Shown piece by piece: positions 24,107-33,012 of a DNA stretch of 64,000 nucleotides. A program made the translations under genes and the position numbers. The notes beneath the pieces are model-generated. The model did not search any database. It saw only the letters and a program-made list of their open reading frames with translations, and was not told the DNA's origin. Within the stretch, counting starts at the first letter, position 1, and every line of letters begins with the position of its first letter. The stretch is from Hyphococcus formosus (GTDB lineage: Bacteria > Pseudomonadota > Alphaproteobacteria > Caulobacterales > Parvularculaceae): assembly GCF_046736345.1 (NCBI RefSeq), contig NZ_CP157210.1, positions 372,001 through 436,000 on the forward strand, written 5' to 3'.

Positions 24107-26122
24107 TTGAAAAATGCGCTCTTTGTCGGTTTTGTATCATGGTCAGCTCTGACGGGGAGCGGCGTTGCGTCTGCGCAAGATGGTGTCGTGGTCACCGCGG
24201 AGCGGCGCGCGCAGTCGCTTCAAGAGGTGCCCTTAAGCATTTCCGCAATCGACCAAGATGAATTGAAGCTAATTGACGCCGATCACGTGTCGGAAATTTT
24301 AGCGCGGGTGCCCGGTGTTGCCCTACATCGGGGATCCGGGGCTGAGCACCTGACCGCAATTCGTTCGCCCGTCTTAACGTCTGGCGCGGGGGCAGGGTCT
24401 TTTTTATTCCTTGAGAATGGCGTGCCTATTCGGTCCGCTGGCTTTGCCAATATCAATGGGCTGTTCGGGGCGCATTATGAAATTGCAGATCGGGTTGAGG
24501 TCGTGCGCGGCCCGTCCGGGGCGGTTTACGGTGCCAATGCTATTCACGGGGTCATCAATGTTCTGACGCCCTTGCCAACGGAGGACACATCAATCTTCGC
24601 AGAGGCATTTGGCGATACTGAGGACCGTTATAAATTCAAGGGCACGGTTTCTGGCAGCAACGGCGCACATGGCTGGTTCATAGGCGGTTCCGTGGTGACC
24701 GAAGCGGGATATCGCGATGATGCTGGGATCGACCAGCAAAAGCTTACCTTGCGGCATGTTTTTGATGATGGCGGCGTTACGATTGATACCATATTCTCGT
24801 TTGACAATCTCGAACAGGAAACAGCAGGTTTCATATTCGGTGAGGATACGTTAAACGATCGAGCGCTTAGACGGACAAATAATTTCCCATTCGCTTATCG
24901 TGACGCCAAGGCGGCGCGACTTCAATCAACCTTTATCATCGATACCGGCGAAAATACTCGAATTAAATTCACGCCTTATGCGCGTTGGAATCAGATGGAG
25001 TTCCCGCAGCATTTCCTCCCCTCCAATGCTTTAGAAGAAAATGGTCATTGGAGTATGGGTGCCCAAAGCGCAATCTACCATGATGCGGGTGCGCTTTCAC
25101 TGATTGCAGGCACCGATATTGAGTACACGGATGGATATTTGAGCGAATTCCAATCTGCGCCAAGGATTTTTTCTTATACGCCCGGTCAACATTACGATTA
25201 CGATGTCTCTGCTGTGAATTTGTCAGGCTTTGTACAGGCATCATATGAGCTAACGCCGCGCACAATCGCAACGGCCGCAATGCGGGTTGACGGCACATTT
25301 TACGATTATGACAACAAGATCGACAGCGGATTCGAAGGGCGTTTTTTAAGGCTTGATGATAGGTCAGATGAATTTGTGACGGCCAGTCCGAAATTCACAT
25401 TGATGCATCACATCGATGATCAAACTTCGATATATGCGAGCTATTCACGCGGAACTCGACCGCCGCAAACGTCGGACCTTTATCGGCTACAAATTAATCA
25501 AACCGGTGATCAGGCACGTCCTGAAAAAATTGACGCCTTCGAAGTCGGCGCGCGCGCCCAAATTGGATCGATTGTCGATCTCAGCCTATCCGGCTTTTTC
25601 ATGGATAAGCGCAATTTCTTTTTCCGCGACGCGGATGGGTTTAATGTTGCGAATGGGAAAACACGTCATTTAGGTATTGAGGGCGATATAATGATTGCCC
25701 TTCACCCAACGCTTAGCTTGCAAAGTGCGGTGACCTATGCGGCGCATACGTATCGTTTCGATCGGATAACCGGACAGGCGACCGAGACAATCAACTTTGG
25801 AGACGATGTTGATACGGCACCGCGCGTCATCGCGAATACGCGGCTGAAATGGACACCGACAGAGCGCGCGACATTGGAAGCGGAGTGGGTTTCGATGGGC
25901 TCTTATTTCACCGACGCTGCCAATGACCATGTTTATGATGGGCATGATGTATTGAATTTACGGGCCGAACTTGGCGTAACGTCCAGGCTTGCGGTTTTTG
26001 CGACCATTCGAAATTTAACGGATACGCTTTATGCGGAACGAGCGGATTTCGCATTTGGAAATGATCGATATTTCCCGGGGGAAGAGCGCACTTTCGGCTT
26101 CGGTATTCGTTATCGGCAGTGA
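24107..26122 (+). CDS. TonB-dependent outer-membrane receptor
   Basis: 671-residue outer-membrane transporter energised by TonB. Signal peptide MKNALFVGFVSWSALTGSGVASA, then VVVTAERRAQSLQEVPLSISA, which is the TonB-box/plug start typical of this group. The plug includes VEVVRGPSGAVYGANAIHGVINVLT, and the rest is a beta-barrel ending FGFGIRYRQ. The start is TTG (24107) because the signal peptide begins there. No siderophore genes are adjacent; a role in uptake of an aromatic or other substrate is open. Its ribosome-binding site lies in the hairpin just upstream. Confidence 0.92.
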   Translation: MKNALFVGFVSWSALTGSGVASAQDGVVVTAERRAQSLQEVPLSISAIDQDELKLIDADHVSEILARVPGVALHRGSGAEHLTAIRSPVLTSGAGAGSFLFLENGVPIRSAGFANINGLFGAHYEIADRVEVVRGPSGAVYGANAIHGVINVLTPLPTEDTSIFAEAFGDTEDRYKFKGTVSGSNGAHGWFIGGSVVTEAGYRDDAGIDQQKLTLRHVFDDGGVTIDTIFSFDNLEQETAGFIFGEDTLNDRALRRTNNFPFAYRDAKAARLQSTFIIDTGENTRIKFTPYARWNQMEFPQHFLPSNALEENGHWSMGAQSAIYHDAGALSLIAGTDIEYTDGYLSEFQSAPRIFSYTPGQHYDYDVSAVNLSGFVQASYELTPRTIATAAMRVDGTFYDYDNKIDSGFEGRFLRLDDRSDEFVTASPKFTLMHHIDDQTSIYASYSRGTRPPQTSDLYRLQINQTGDQARPEKIDAFEVGARAQIGSIVDLSLSGFFMDKRNFFFRDADGFNVANGKTRHLGIEGDIMIALHPTLSLQSAVTYAAHTYRFDRITGQATETINFGDDVDTAPRVIANTRLKWTPTERATLEAEWVSMGSYFTDAANDHVYDGHDVLNLRAELGVTSRLAVFATIRNLTDTLYAERADFAFGNDRYFPGEERTFGFGIRYRQ

Positions 26123-26196
26123 CCGGATCTGCTGTTGAGACTTTTCTTGTCTGTTATTAGCGCATAGCCTCTGCGCAGATAGATGGGAGAATAGTT

Positions 26197-27108
26197 TTGG
26201 CTAGTCTGCGCGCAAATTTCTTTAACTGGTATATCAAGGCGACATTTCGCTCAAAGCCAATTCATCTCATGCCGCCTAAATCTCTCCGCGAGGGGGCGGA
26301 AAAATTGGCACCGGAAAAGCCGCCAGCAGGCATCACGATGGAACTTGTTCAAGAGCCGAACATTCGCGGGGAATGGCATCGCGCCGTCGATGCTGCGCGC
26401 GGCAGAACAGTTTTTTACATGCATGGCGGCGGTTATGTTTTCGGATCACCAAAATCTCACCGCGATGCGACTTTCGCCCTCGCCAAGCAAGCAAGAGCGG
26501 ATGTTTTCTCGCTCGACTATCGCTTGGCACCGGAGAACCCGTTCCCCGCGGCGGTGGAAGACGCTGTCATGGCTTATGAATGGTTGCTAGGGCAGGGGTG
26601 CGATCCTGAGACAATGGTATTGGGCGGCGATTCCGCTGGCGGTGGGTTAACGCTCGCGCTTTTGTTGTCGATTAAGGAAAGAAATCTACCAATGCCGTCG
26701 GGGGCGTTGCTTTATTCTCCGTGGACAGACCTTGCGGCGACGGGCCATTCGATAAAAGATAATGACGCAAGCGACGCGATGTTCAAAGCCGTTTATATTG
26801 TCGAGGGGGCAAAACGCTATCTGGGCGATGCTGATCCGAAAAATCCATTGGCGTCGCCGCTTTATGGTGACCTTTCGGGGCTACCGCCGATATTGACTTT
26901 TGCGAGTAAAGCCGAGGTGTTATTGGACGATTCTGTGCGTCTGCATCTAAGGCTTGAAGAGGCAAGCGTTGATTCGACCTTGATCCTTGAGGATGGACTT
27001 TGTCATGTCTGGCCGATCTTTCCTAGCCGTTTTCCCGAAGCTATGATGGCCGTTGAAAAGGCTGCTTCATTTATAAGCAAACAGACCGGAGAGAATACGC
27101 TCAAATGA
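26197..27108 (+). CDS. Alpha/beta hydrolase, hormone-sensitive lipase type
   Basis: 303-residue carboxylesterase-type enzyme. The oxyanion-hole motif HGGG is at residues 76-79 (FYMHGGGYVFG), the nucleophile serine at 146 in GGDSAGGG, and the likely catalytic histidine in LEDGLCHVWPIFPS. This combination marks the hormone-sensitive lipase family (acetyl-esterase group). TTG start with GGGAG upstream. Overlaps the next small gene by four bases (ATGA). Substrate unknown. Confidence 0.9.
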   Translation: MASLRANFFNWYIKATFRSKPIHLMPPKSLREGAEKLAPEKPPAGITMELVQEPNIRGEWHRAVDAARGRTVFYMHGGGYVFGSPKSHRDATFALAKQARADVFSLDYRLAPENPFPAAVEDAVMAYEWLLGQGCDPETMVLGGDSAGGGLTLALLLSIKERNLPMPSGALLYSPWTDLAATGHSIKDNDASDAMFKAVYIVEGAKRYLGDADPKNPLASPLYGDLSGLPPILTFASKAEVLLDDSVRLHLRLEEASVDSTLILEDGLCHVWPIFPSRFPEAMMAVEKAASFISKQTGENTLK

Positions 27109-27365
27109 AACCTGCGACCGGAAAGCTCATAATTTCGATCATTCTCGATTTGTTGGACTTCACGATCGGTCGAATACCGGGGTTAGAAATGGTCGTAGAC
27201 GGATTATTAGGCGTCGCAGCGGTCGTGATGTGGGGCTGGCCGGGCTTAATTGCGTTTTGGGAAATTGCTGACCCGACCGGGCAGGTCGATGCCTTTGTCC
27301 CTACGCTTACGCTGTTGGCGCTTAGCCAGATGCGGAAAGAAAAATCTGCCCGTCCTGATCGTTAA
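27105..27365 (+). CDS. Small membrane protein of unknown function (86 aa)
   Basis: Predicted membrane protein with hydrophobic stretches around residues 8-20, 28-52 and 62-74. It contains GRIPGLEMVVDGLLG, and no family is recognised. Coupled to the esterase gene by an ATGA overlap. Ends convergently to the first glycine-zipper lipoprotein gene. Confidence 0.6.
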   Translation: MKPATGKLIISIILDLLDFTIGRIPGLEMVVDGLLGVAAVVMWGWPGLIAFWEIADPTGQVDAFVPTLTLLALSQMRKEKSARPDR

Positions 27366-27392
27366 GCGACCAAGACAGGCAGTGGCTACTGT

Positions 27393-27755
27393 TTATGGAC
27401 GACCCGGTCCATATGATCGGAACTCGCCATTTTCCCACCATGTGTCACCGGTGCGCGGGTCCACATAATAATAGCGATTGGTATAATTATCGTAGCGTCG
27501 CTCGCCGTCATCTCGCGCGCGGCCGAAACAGTCATCCGCACGGGAACAACCGGCAATTGCACCGCCAACGGCACCGACACCAGCGCCAATCGCGGCACCG
27601 CGTCCGGGCTTACCGGCAATGACTTCGCCTGCGACTGCGCCAGCAGCTGCGCCGGCTGCAGCACCATAGGCGGCATTCCGTTCCGCGGTTCCCGAGGAGG
27701 TGCACGCGGAAACAAGTAAAAGGCTACTGGTTGCTGCGGATAAAAGTAACTTCAT
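27393..27755 (-). CDS. Glycine-zipper lipoprotein, copy 1
   Basis: 120-residue predicted lipoprotein. The lipobox is LLLVSAC after a short hydrophobic leader; the mature part has a glycine zipper (GAAAGAAAGAVAGEVIAGKPG, then GAAIGAGVGAVGGAIAG), followed by a Cys pair (GCSRADDC) and an aromatic tail RYYYVDPRTGDTWWENGEF. The start is the ATG at 27755 after GGGAGT; the open frame extends 19 codons upstream with no leader. Paralogue of the next gene on this strand (27917-28285). Glycine-zipper 2TM lipoproteins sit in or near the outer membrane; function unknown. Confidence 0.82.
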   Translation of the reverse strand: MKLLLSAATSSLLLVSACTSSGTAERNAAYGAAAGAAAGAVAGEVIAGKPGRGAAIGAGVGAVGGAIAGCSRADDCFGRARDDGERRYDNYTNRYYYVDPRTGDTWWENGEFRSYGPGRP

Positions 27756-27854
27756 GGGTACTCCCTCATTCAGCACCCGATTGTCATCGGGCCATATAAT
27801 GGGGGAACACAATGATTGGTGCGCCGTTCCGAGACCTTACGAAAGTGAAATAAG

Positions 27855-27886
27855 GAAAACCCGGCGCAGTCATCAGACTGGCCGGG
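27855..27886 (-). terminator. Terminator of the 27917-28285 gene
   Basis: On the minus strand, CCCGGC (27886-27881) pairs with GCCGGG (27865-27860), and the loop contains a further inner stem AGTC/GACT. A TTTTCC run follows (27859-27854). It separates the two paralogous lipoprotein genes and indicates separate transcripts. Confidence 0.75.
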
Positions 27887-27916
27887 TCTTGCAACGCAAC
27901 TCCAGTAGTCGAGGGA

Positions 27917-28285
27917 TTAGTATCTGCCGCGGCGTCCCTGCCGGCGGCCATAATCACGGAAGGAACCATCGTCCCAATAGGTGTCACCGTAATATGGATC
28001 TTCGTAATAATAGCGACCAGAATAACGATCATAGCGTCTGTGGCCGTGATCTCGGGCGCGGCCCCAACAGGTTCCGGCGCGTGAACACCCTTCATAGGCG
28101 CCTAGCGCCGCGCCAACGAGCGCACCATAGGCGGCCCCTTTGCCTGGACTACCGGCGAAAACCTCACCTGCGATGGCACCACCCGCTGCGCCGAGCATTG
28201 CCCCGGTCAGCGCACCTTCGCCCGTAGATTGACACCCTGTAACGGCCAACATCATGGCACCAGAGGCGATCAAAATATTCTTCAT
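27917..28285 (-). CDS. Glycine-zipper lipoprotein, copy 2
   Basis: 122-residue paralogue of the preceding lipoprotein. Lipobox LAVTGC, glycine zipper GAMLGAAGGAIAGEVFAG and GAALGAYEG, Cys pair CSRAGTC and the tail RYYYEDPYYGDTYWDDGSFRDYG, then a basic end (RRQGRRGRY). The two copies share the Cys motif spacing and the RYYY-DP-GDT-W core, so they arose by tandem duplication. A terminator follows. Role unknown; envelope association is inferred from the lipobox and zipper. Confidence 0.83.
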   Translation of the reverse strand: MKNILIASGAMMLAVTGCQSTGEGALTGAMLGAAGGAIAGEVFAGSPGKGAAYGALVGAALGAYEGCSRAGTCWGRARDHGHRRYDRYSGRYYYEDPYYGDTYWDDGSFRDYGRRQGRRGRY

Positions 28286-28524
28286 TGTGTTCTCCTTCGC
28301 ATGGGTAATGCGCTGAAATTATTCGACTTACTCAAACCATGCGGCCCCTGCCGCTCTGTCACAAAGAGTTAACCAAGCCCGCAAGGCAAGAATGAGGCAG
28401 AGCTGCGGCGGAATTGGGCGCTACTGCATCACACTCTTGCGAGGTGGCCAGATTGGCATAGGTTGCAGACAAGCCATCCCCGCATGAATCCGGGGGTAAA
28501 GCGACGACAGAAAAGGAGATCGAT

Positions 28525-29562
28525 ATGAGCGCCACTAAAAGCAAGGCCGTGTTCCTAACCAGTTATCCGGCCGGAATGCCCGGTCACGAGCATTTCGAAA
28601 CGCGCGAGATCGACGTCGCAAAGCCCGGCGAAGGTGAAATGTTGTGCCGAACGGTTTGGATGTCCGTTGATCCGTATATGCGCGGGCGAATGCGGCCGGA
28701 TGTCAAAAGCTATATTCCGCCATTCTCATTAGATGCGCCGCTCGAAGGCGGTGCCGTTTCCGAAGTCATCGAATCGAATGTTCCCGGTTTTGAAGCGGGC
28801 GATTATATCGTCGATTTTCTTGGCGGCTGGAAAGAATATTACATCTCAAAGGGCGAGCGCACACAAAAGGTCGATCCCAACCTCGCGCCGCTTTCCGCCT
28901 ATCTCGGCGTGCTCGGAATGCCGGGCATGACAGCCTGGGCTGGTGTCACGCAGATTTTGAAACCTCAAGAAGGTGAAACACTGTTCGTATCGGGTGCTGC
29001 GGGCGCTGTTGGGTCGGTGGTGTGTCAGTTGGGTAAGGCAAAAGGTGCGCGCGTTATCGCGTCAGCGGGTTCAAAAGAAAAATGTGAGTGGCTCGAAAAA
29101 GAAGCCGGCGTAGACGTCGCGCTAAACTATAAGGACTACAAAAATGCTGGTGAGCTGACGAAAGCGCTGGCAGAGGCCGCGCCGAAAGGCGTCAATTGTT
29201 ATTTCGAAAATGTTGGCGGTATGCATCTCGAAGCGGCGCTCAACTGTATTGCGCTGGGCGGTCGGATCGCGCTTTGCGGGATGATTGCGGTTTACAACAA
29301 CAAGGAAGCTGAGCCCGGACCACCCAATCTTGTTAATTTGATTGGTCGCGGGGTGATGGCGCGCGGATTCATTGTCTCTGAATATATGGATAAAGCGATG
29401 GAATTCGCCGCCGAAGTTGCACCGCTTCTGGCGCAGGGTAAAATAAAATATCAAGAATCCGTATACGATGGAATTAATAAGGCACCGGATGCCTTCGTCG
29501 GTTTGTTCAAAGGCGAGAATTTGGGCAAGGCGGTTGTCCGCGTCGGGCCAGACAAACAATAG
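28525..29562 (+). CDS. NADP-dependent MDR-family reductase (leukotriene B4 dehydrogenase type)
   Basis: 345-residue zinc-independent medium-chain reductase. The N-terminal part has VWMSVDPYMRGRMRPD, the family signature for NADP-dependent double-bond reductases. The cofactor-binding fold shows LFVSGAAGAVGSVVCQLGKAKG and the FENVGGMHLEAAL motif. Related enzymes reduce 2-alkenal or curcumin-type substrates, so a protective alkenal reductase is likely. Well-spaced AAGGAG precedes the ATG; a terminator follows the stop. Confidence 0.9.
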   Translation: MSATKSKAVFLTSYPAGMPGHEHFETREIDVAKPGEGEMLCRTVWMSVDPYMRGRMRPDVKSYIPPFSLDAPLEGGAVSEVIESNVPGFEAGDYIVDFLGGWKEYYISKGERTQKVDPNLAPLSAYLGVLGMPGMTAWAGVTQILKPQEGETLFVSGAAGAVGSVVCQLGKAKGARVIASAGSKEKCEWLEKEAGVDVALNYKDYKNAGELTKALAEAAPKGVNCYFENVGGMHLEAALNCIALGGRIALCGMIAVYNNKEAEPGPPNLVNLIGRGVMARGFIVSEYMDKAMEFAAEVAPLLAQGKIKYQESVYDGINKAPDAFVGLFKGENLGKAVVRVGPDKQ

Positions 29563-29586
29563 GCGATCATCGAATTGATTTTAAAG

Positions 29587-29612
29587 GGCCCGACATTGTT
29601 CGGGCCTTTTTT
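29587..29612 (+). terminator. Rho-independent terminator after the MDR reductase
   Basis: Seven-base stem GGCCCGA (29587-29593) with TCGGGCC (29600-29606), six-base loop, then six T residues. Lies 25 bases after the reductase stop. Confidence 0.88.
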
Positions 29613-29686
29613 GTACCTGCTAAGGGGTTTTGCGCCGGGCCCAAGCTGGTGCTAGCCTATCGTCCTGCAGATGGGAGGTGCGGATA

Positions 29687-30172
29687 ATGAAATATTTGTT
29701 GGTATTAATTGCGACGGTCGGGCTTGGTGCCTGTACGACGGTGGGCCCCATGACCTATGGACCTGCGGATGCCAAGGGCTTCGGCTACGAAGACACGCAA
29801 ATCGAATCAGACCGTCATCGCATCACCTATCGCGGTTCTGGTGATATGCCGCCCGAACAGGTCGAAGATTATGCGCTTTTACGTGCCGGTGAAATCACCA
29901 TCGCAAAAGGATATGACTGGTTCCGCGTTATCGGACGTGACGTGAGCGGCGAAGAACGCGGCGGGGTCGGTATTGGTGCTGGTTTTGGCACTGGCTCCTA
30001 TGGTCGGCGCAGTAGTGTTGGCGTCGGTGTTGGCGGTGACCTTGGAACCGTCGGTGGCCGGACTTTCTATACAGCGCGTATTGAAGTGCTGCTGGGCCGC
30101 GGCGCACCACCAGATGACGGCCAATATTTTGATGCGCGTGAAATAATCGATACAATCGGCGGGCGGGTTTAA
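29687..30172 (+). CDS. CC0125/CC1285-type lipoprotein
   Basis: 161-residue predicted lipoprotein: MKYLLVLIATVGLGACTT gives an N-terminal leader with lipobox LGAC. The mature part follows the pattern GFGYEDTQIESDRHRITYRGSG...EDYALLRAGEITIAKGYDWFRVI, seen in alphaproteobacterial CC0125/CC1285 lipoproteins (unknown role), followed by a Gly-rich segment and a barrel-like C-terminus. The open frame begins at 29630, but the signal peptide places the start at 29687. Stop abuts the cupin gene (TAAATG). Confidence 0.8.
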   Translation: MKYLLVLIATVGLGACTTVGPMTYGPADAKGFGYEDTQIESDRHRITYRGSGDMPPEQVEDYALLRAGEITIAKGYDWFRVIGRDVSGEERGGVGIGAGFGTGSYGRRSSVGVGVGGDLGTVGGRTFYTARIEVLLGRGAPPDDGQYFDAREIIDTIGGRV

Positions 30173-30727
30173 ATGAGCACCGGTAAAATGGAATGGCAAT
30201 CGCTTCGCCGGGTCGTGACCAGCAATGACGAAAATGGTCGCTCACGAGTGTTGATCGATGGATCCGCAGCGAAATTGATCGCGCTAGAAGAAGCAGGGTT
30301 GGCAGAAATTTGGTCAGCGGAATTGTCTGAGAAAAGATTATTCGATGCGTCAGACCGCCTTTCAGATATTGATCTTGCGCTCGAACCCGAGGCCGGCACG
30401 GTCAAAGTCAGATGGTTCTCGGTTGCGCCCGATGACGAGGAAAAAACCACTGAGGAACTTGAGGCCGCTGCGGCTTTTGCGTTCGGCGCGGTCGATGCAT
30501 CCCATTGCCGGGTTGATACCAGCCGTCACCCGATGATGCATAAAACCGACTCACTAGACGTAATTATTCTCGTTAAGGGCGCGGTTGATATGTTGTTGGA
30601 TGATGACGAAGCCACGTCTTTGAAGCCCGGTGATGTGGTCATTCAGCGCGCGACCAATCACGCATGGGTCAATAAAGGCAAGGAAACAGCGCTTTTAGTT
30701 GCAGTTTTGATAAACGTAAAAAATTGA
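30173..30727 (+). CDS. Cupin domain protein
   Basis: 184-residue protein whose C-terminal half is a cupin: HKTDSLDVIILVKGAVDMLLDD and LKPGDVVIQRATNHAWVNKG follow the two cupin motifs. The N-terminal half is an unassigned region rich in acidic residues. The ATG follows the lipoprotein stop directly, so the two may be cotranscribed. Substrate and catalysis unknown; many such single-cupin proteins are regulatory or sensor subunits. Confidence 0.82.
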   Translation: MSTGKMEWQSLRRVVTSNDENGRSRVLIDGSAAKLIALEEAGLAEIWSAELSEKRLFDASDRLSDIDLALEPEAGTVKVRWFSVAPDDEEKTTEELEAAAAFAFGAVDASHCRVDTSRHPMMHKTDSLDVIILVKGAVDMLLDDDEATSLKPGDVVIQRATNHAWVNKGKETALLVAVLINVKN

Positions 30728-30739
30728 TTGGTCGTCCCA

Positions 30740-31153
30740 ATGAGCGAAGAAAATCTGGCAGACACATTCAATAAAATGAATGCGCCTTTTGCGAAAACAA
30801 TGGGCGTGCGGATGACATTGGTCACCAAATCCCGCGTAGAGGGCGAATTGGATGTGACCGAAGAGAACTGCACCATACCGCCAACTCTACATGGCGGCGC
30901 GATCATGGCCTTCGCCGATAATATGGGCGGCATTGGTGCGTTTATGAACATGCCGGAAGGCGCAATGACCTCGACAATTGAAAGCAAGACAAACTTTCTG
31001 CGCGCCATCCCGGTCGGGCAAGTTGCCAAAGGTGTTTCGACGCCGGTCAATATTGGCAGGACGCTGCAAGTCTGGAAAACAGAAGTTTTTCGCGAAGATG
31101 GGAAGCTGGCGGCGGTGGTGACACAAACCCAGATTATTCGTCCGGGCGATTAA
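30740..31153 (+). CDS. PaaI-family hotdog thioesterase
   Basis: 137-residue hotdog-fold acyl-CoA thioesterase. The core HGGAIMAFADNMGGIGAFMNM carries the conserved HGG and following Asp, and the central strand MTSTIESKTNFLRAI is typical of PaaI-type enzymes. The frame begins at TTG 30728, but ATG 30740 gives the better N-terminus. Its stop overlaps the stop of convergent rsmA by four bases (TTAA). Confidence 0.88.
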   Translation: MSEENLADTFNKMNAPFAKTMGVRMTLVTKSRVEGELDVTEENCTIPPTLHGGAIMAFADNMGGIGAFMNMPEGAMTSTIESKTNFLRAIPVGQVAKGVSTPVNIGRTLQVWKTEVFREDGKLAAVVTQTQIIRPGD

Positions 31154-31989
31154 TGTCGCTCAAAAAATGCTGCCATTTTTTTGAATTGATCGACCGATAA
31201 CTCTTCAGCGCGCTGTGTTTCTGTGACATTTGCGGCTTCCAACATAGGTCCGAGCTTTTCACCGCAAAGGGATTTAAGTGAAGAGCGCAGCATTTTGCGC
31301 CGCTGTGAAAAAGCCGATTGGGTTATTTTTTCAAGCGCATCAATATGCGCGAAAGGCGTATCCGGCTGTTCAAACAAAACGACCGTCGATTCCACTTTGG
31401 GCGGCGGTGTGAAGGCGCGCGCCGGCAAATTGAATGCCCGCGATGGGCGCGATGCGACTTGAGAGATAATCGACAAACGCCCAAAGGTTTTTGACCCCGG
31501 AGCGGCTAGAATGCGGTCGGCGACTTCTTTTTGGAACATGAGCGCCATAACCGACCAAAGTGCTGGACCGGCCTTCAGCCATTTGATCAGGAGTTCCGTC
31601 GAAATATTATAGGGAAGGTTCGCAACAACTTTCACAGGAACCTTGTCGCCAAGGACGGAGATTTCGTCCACGCGCATTGCATCTGCCTCGATTACGTTGA
31701 GGCGATTGTCGAATGCGTCATTTACTTGCGCCAGGGCATCGATACACCGGTTGTCTCGTTCGATTGCAACAACATTGGCCCCGGTTTCAAGCAATGCTCT
31801 GGTCAATCCGCCGGGTCCCGGTCCGATTTCTAGGACCTGATCTCCTTGAGATACATTCGCCGCCCGCGCTATTTTCCGCGTCATGTTAAGGTCAAGCAGA
31901 AAATGTTGGCCTAAAGACTTTTTCGCGCCTAGGTCGAATTGCTCAATTACATCGCGCAAGGGCGGAAGCGTGTTATTCGGAGAGGTCAT
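31150..31989 (-). CDS. rsmA: 16S rRNA dimethyladenosine transferase RsmA (KsgA)
   Basis: Dimethylates A1518 and A1519 of 16S rRNA late in small-subunit assembly. SAM-binding motif I is VLEIGPGPGGLTRALL, and the catalytic motif NLPYNIS is present; KKSLGQHFLLD at the N-terminus is the substrate-contact signature. The 279-residue length is normal. Its start overlaps pdxA by four bases, in the conserved order surA-pdxA-rsmA. Confidence 0.97.
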   Translation of the reverse strand: MTSPNNTLPPLRDVIEQFDLGAKKSLGQHFLLDLNMTRKIARAANVSQGDQVLEIGPGPGGLTRALLETGANVVAIERDNRCIDALAQVNDAFDNRLNVIEADAMRVDEISVLGDKVPVKVVANLPYNISTELLIKWLKAGPALWSVMALMFQKEVADRILAAPGSKTFGRLSIISQVASRPSRAFNLPARAFTPPPKVESTVVLFEQPDTPFAHIDALEKITQSAFSQRRKMLRSSLKSLCGEKLGPMLEAANVTETQRAEELSVDQFKKMAAFFERH

Positions 31990-33008
31990 TGGGCGGAGGC
32001 TCGGCTTTCGGCCATGGTTGCTGCTAGGCGAATGGCGGCGAGCAGACTATCTGCGCGCGCGAGGCCTTTGCCTGCAATATCAAGCGCGGTTCCGTGGTCC
32101 GGTGAGGTACGGATGATTGGCAAGCCAAGTGTGACATTGACGGCGTCGTGAAAGGCCAATGTTTTAGCCGGGATGAGTGCCTGATCATGGAGCATGCAAA
32201 GCGCAGCGTCATAGGTTGCCCGTGCCTCTTCGTGAAACATGGTGTCGGCCGGTAACGGGCCGCGTGCATCGATGCCTCGTTTTTTAAGCGAGGCAACCGC
32301 AGGTGCGATCTCGGCCAAGTCTTCTTTGCCAAGCGCACCGCCTTCGCCAGCATGTGGGTTTAATCCGGATATTGCGAGCCGTGGATTGGCGACGCCAAAA
32401 TCGAATTGCAGCGCCTCAGCAGTAACCTTTGCTGCTTTCTCGATCATTGTCGCAGAAAGGTCGGTGGCAGCCGAGGCGACTGATTGATGAATGGTCACGG
32501 GCACGGTTTTAAGGGCAGGGCCAGCCAACATCATGACGGGTCCACGCGTCCGGCCGTTGGGCATGGGCGTATCATTGGTAAGGTCCGCCAAAAATTCAGT
32601 GTGGCCGGGAAACTTGAAACCCGAGGCGATCAACGATGATTTCTGGATCGGGTTCGTGACAACTGCCGATGCTTCGCCGGAAAGGGCATATCCGACAGCC
32701 TTTTCTATGCTGGCTATGACTGCGGAGGCATTTCTGGGCGAGGCTTCGCCAAGCGTCATGGATACAGATTGTCCGAGTGGCAAAACGGGCAATGCGTCGT
32801 CGAATATCTTCGCCGTTTCGCTGGGGGCATTAATCTCGCGGATTGGAACGCCAGCTCCTTTAAAGAGATCGACGCTAGACAGGACAAAAAAACAAAGGCC
32901 GGAGCCGCGCAGTTTGTTCCACGCGCTGACCGTAATTTCCGCGCCAACGCCGCCGGGCTCGCCCATGGTTAGAGCGAGCGGGTTAATGGCACCGCGCTGT
33001 GTGGTCAT
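31986..33008 (-). CDS. pdxA: 4-hydroxythreonine-4-phosphate dehydrogenase PdxA
   Basis: NAD-dependent dehydrogenase of the DXP-dependent pyridoxal phosphate pathway. Signature residues: LTMGEPGGVGAEI at the start, GHTEFLADLT, ISGLNPHAGEGGALGKED, and CMLHDQALIPAKTLAF near the C-terminus, which hold the metal-binding His residues. 340 residues. Sits four bases downstream of surA and overlaps rsmA. Confidence 0.97.
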   Translation of the reverse strand: MTTQRGAINPLALTMGEPGGVGAEITVSAWNKLRGSGLCFFVLSSVDLFKGAGVPIREINAPSETAKIFDDALPVLPLGQSVSMTLGEASPRNASAVIASIEKAVGYALSGEASAVVTNPIQKSSLIASGFKFPGHTEFLADLTNDTPMPNGRTRGPVMMLAGPALKTVPVTIHQSVASAATDLSATMIEKAAKVTAEALQFDFGVANPRLAISGLNPHAGEGGALGKEDLAEIAPAVASLKKRGIDARGPLPADTMFHEEARATYDAALCMLHDQALIPAKTLAFHDAVNVTLGLPIIRTSPDHGTALDIAGKGLARADSLLAAIRLAATMAESRASAQ

Positions 33009-33012
33009 GGTG

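Noticed and set aside
27700..28227. 175-codon plus-strand ORF opposite the two glycine-zipper genes
   Set aside because: It is a shadow of the two lipoprotein genes: Arg/His-rich with no domain, and it spans the terminator between them.
28359..28544. 61-codon minus-strand ORF starting MLLVALISISFSVVALPPDSC
   Set aside because: It runs into the 5' end of the MDR reductase gene on the other strand, which has a strong ribosome-binding site, and it has no recognisable product; the hydrophobic start looks like chance.
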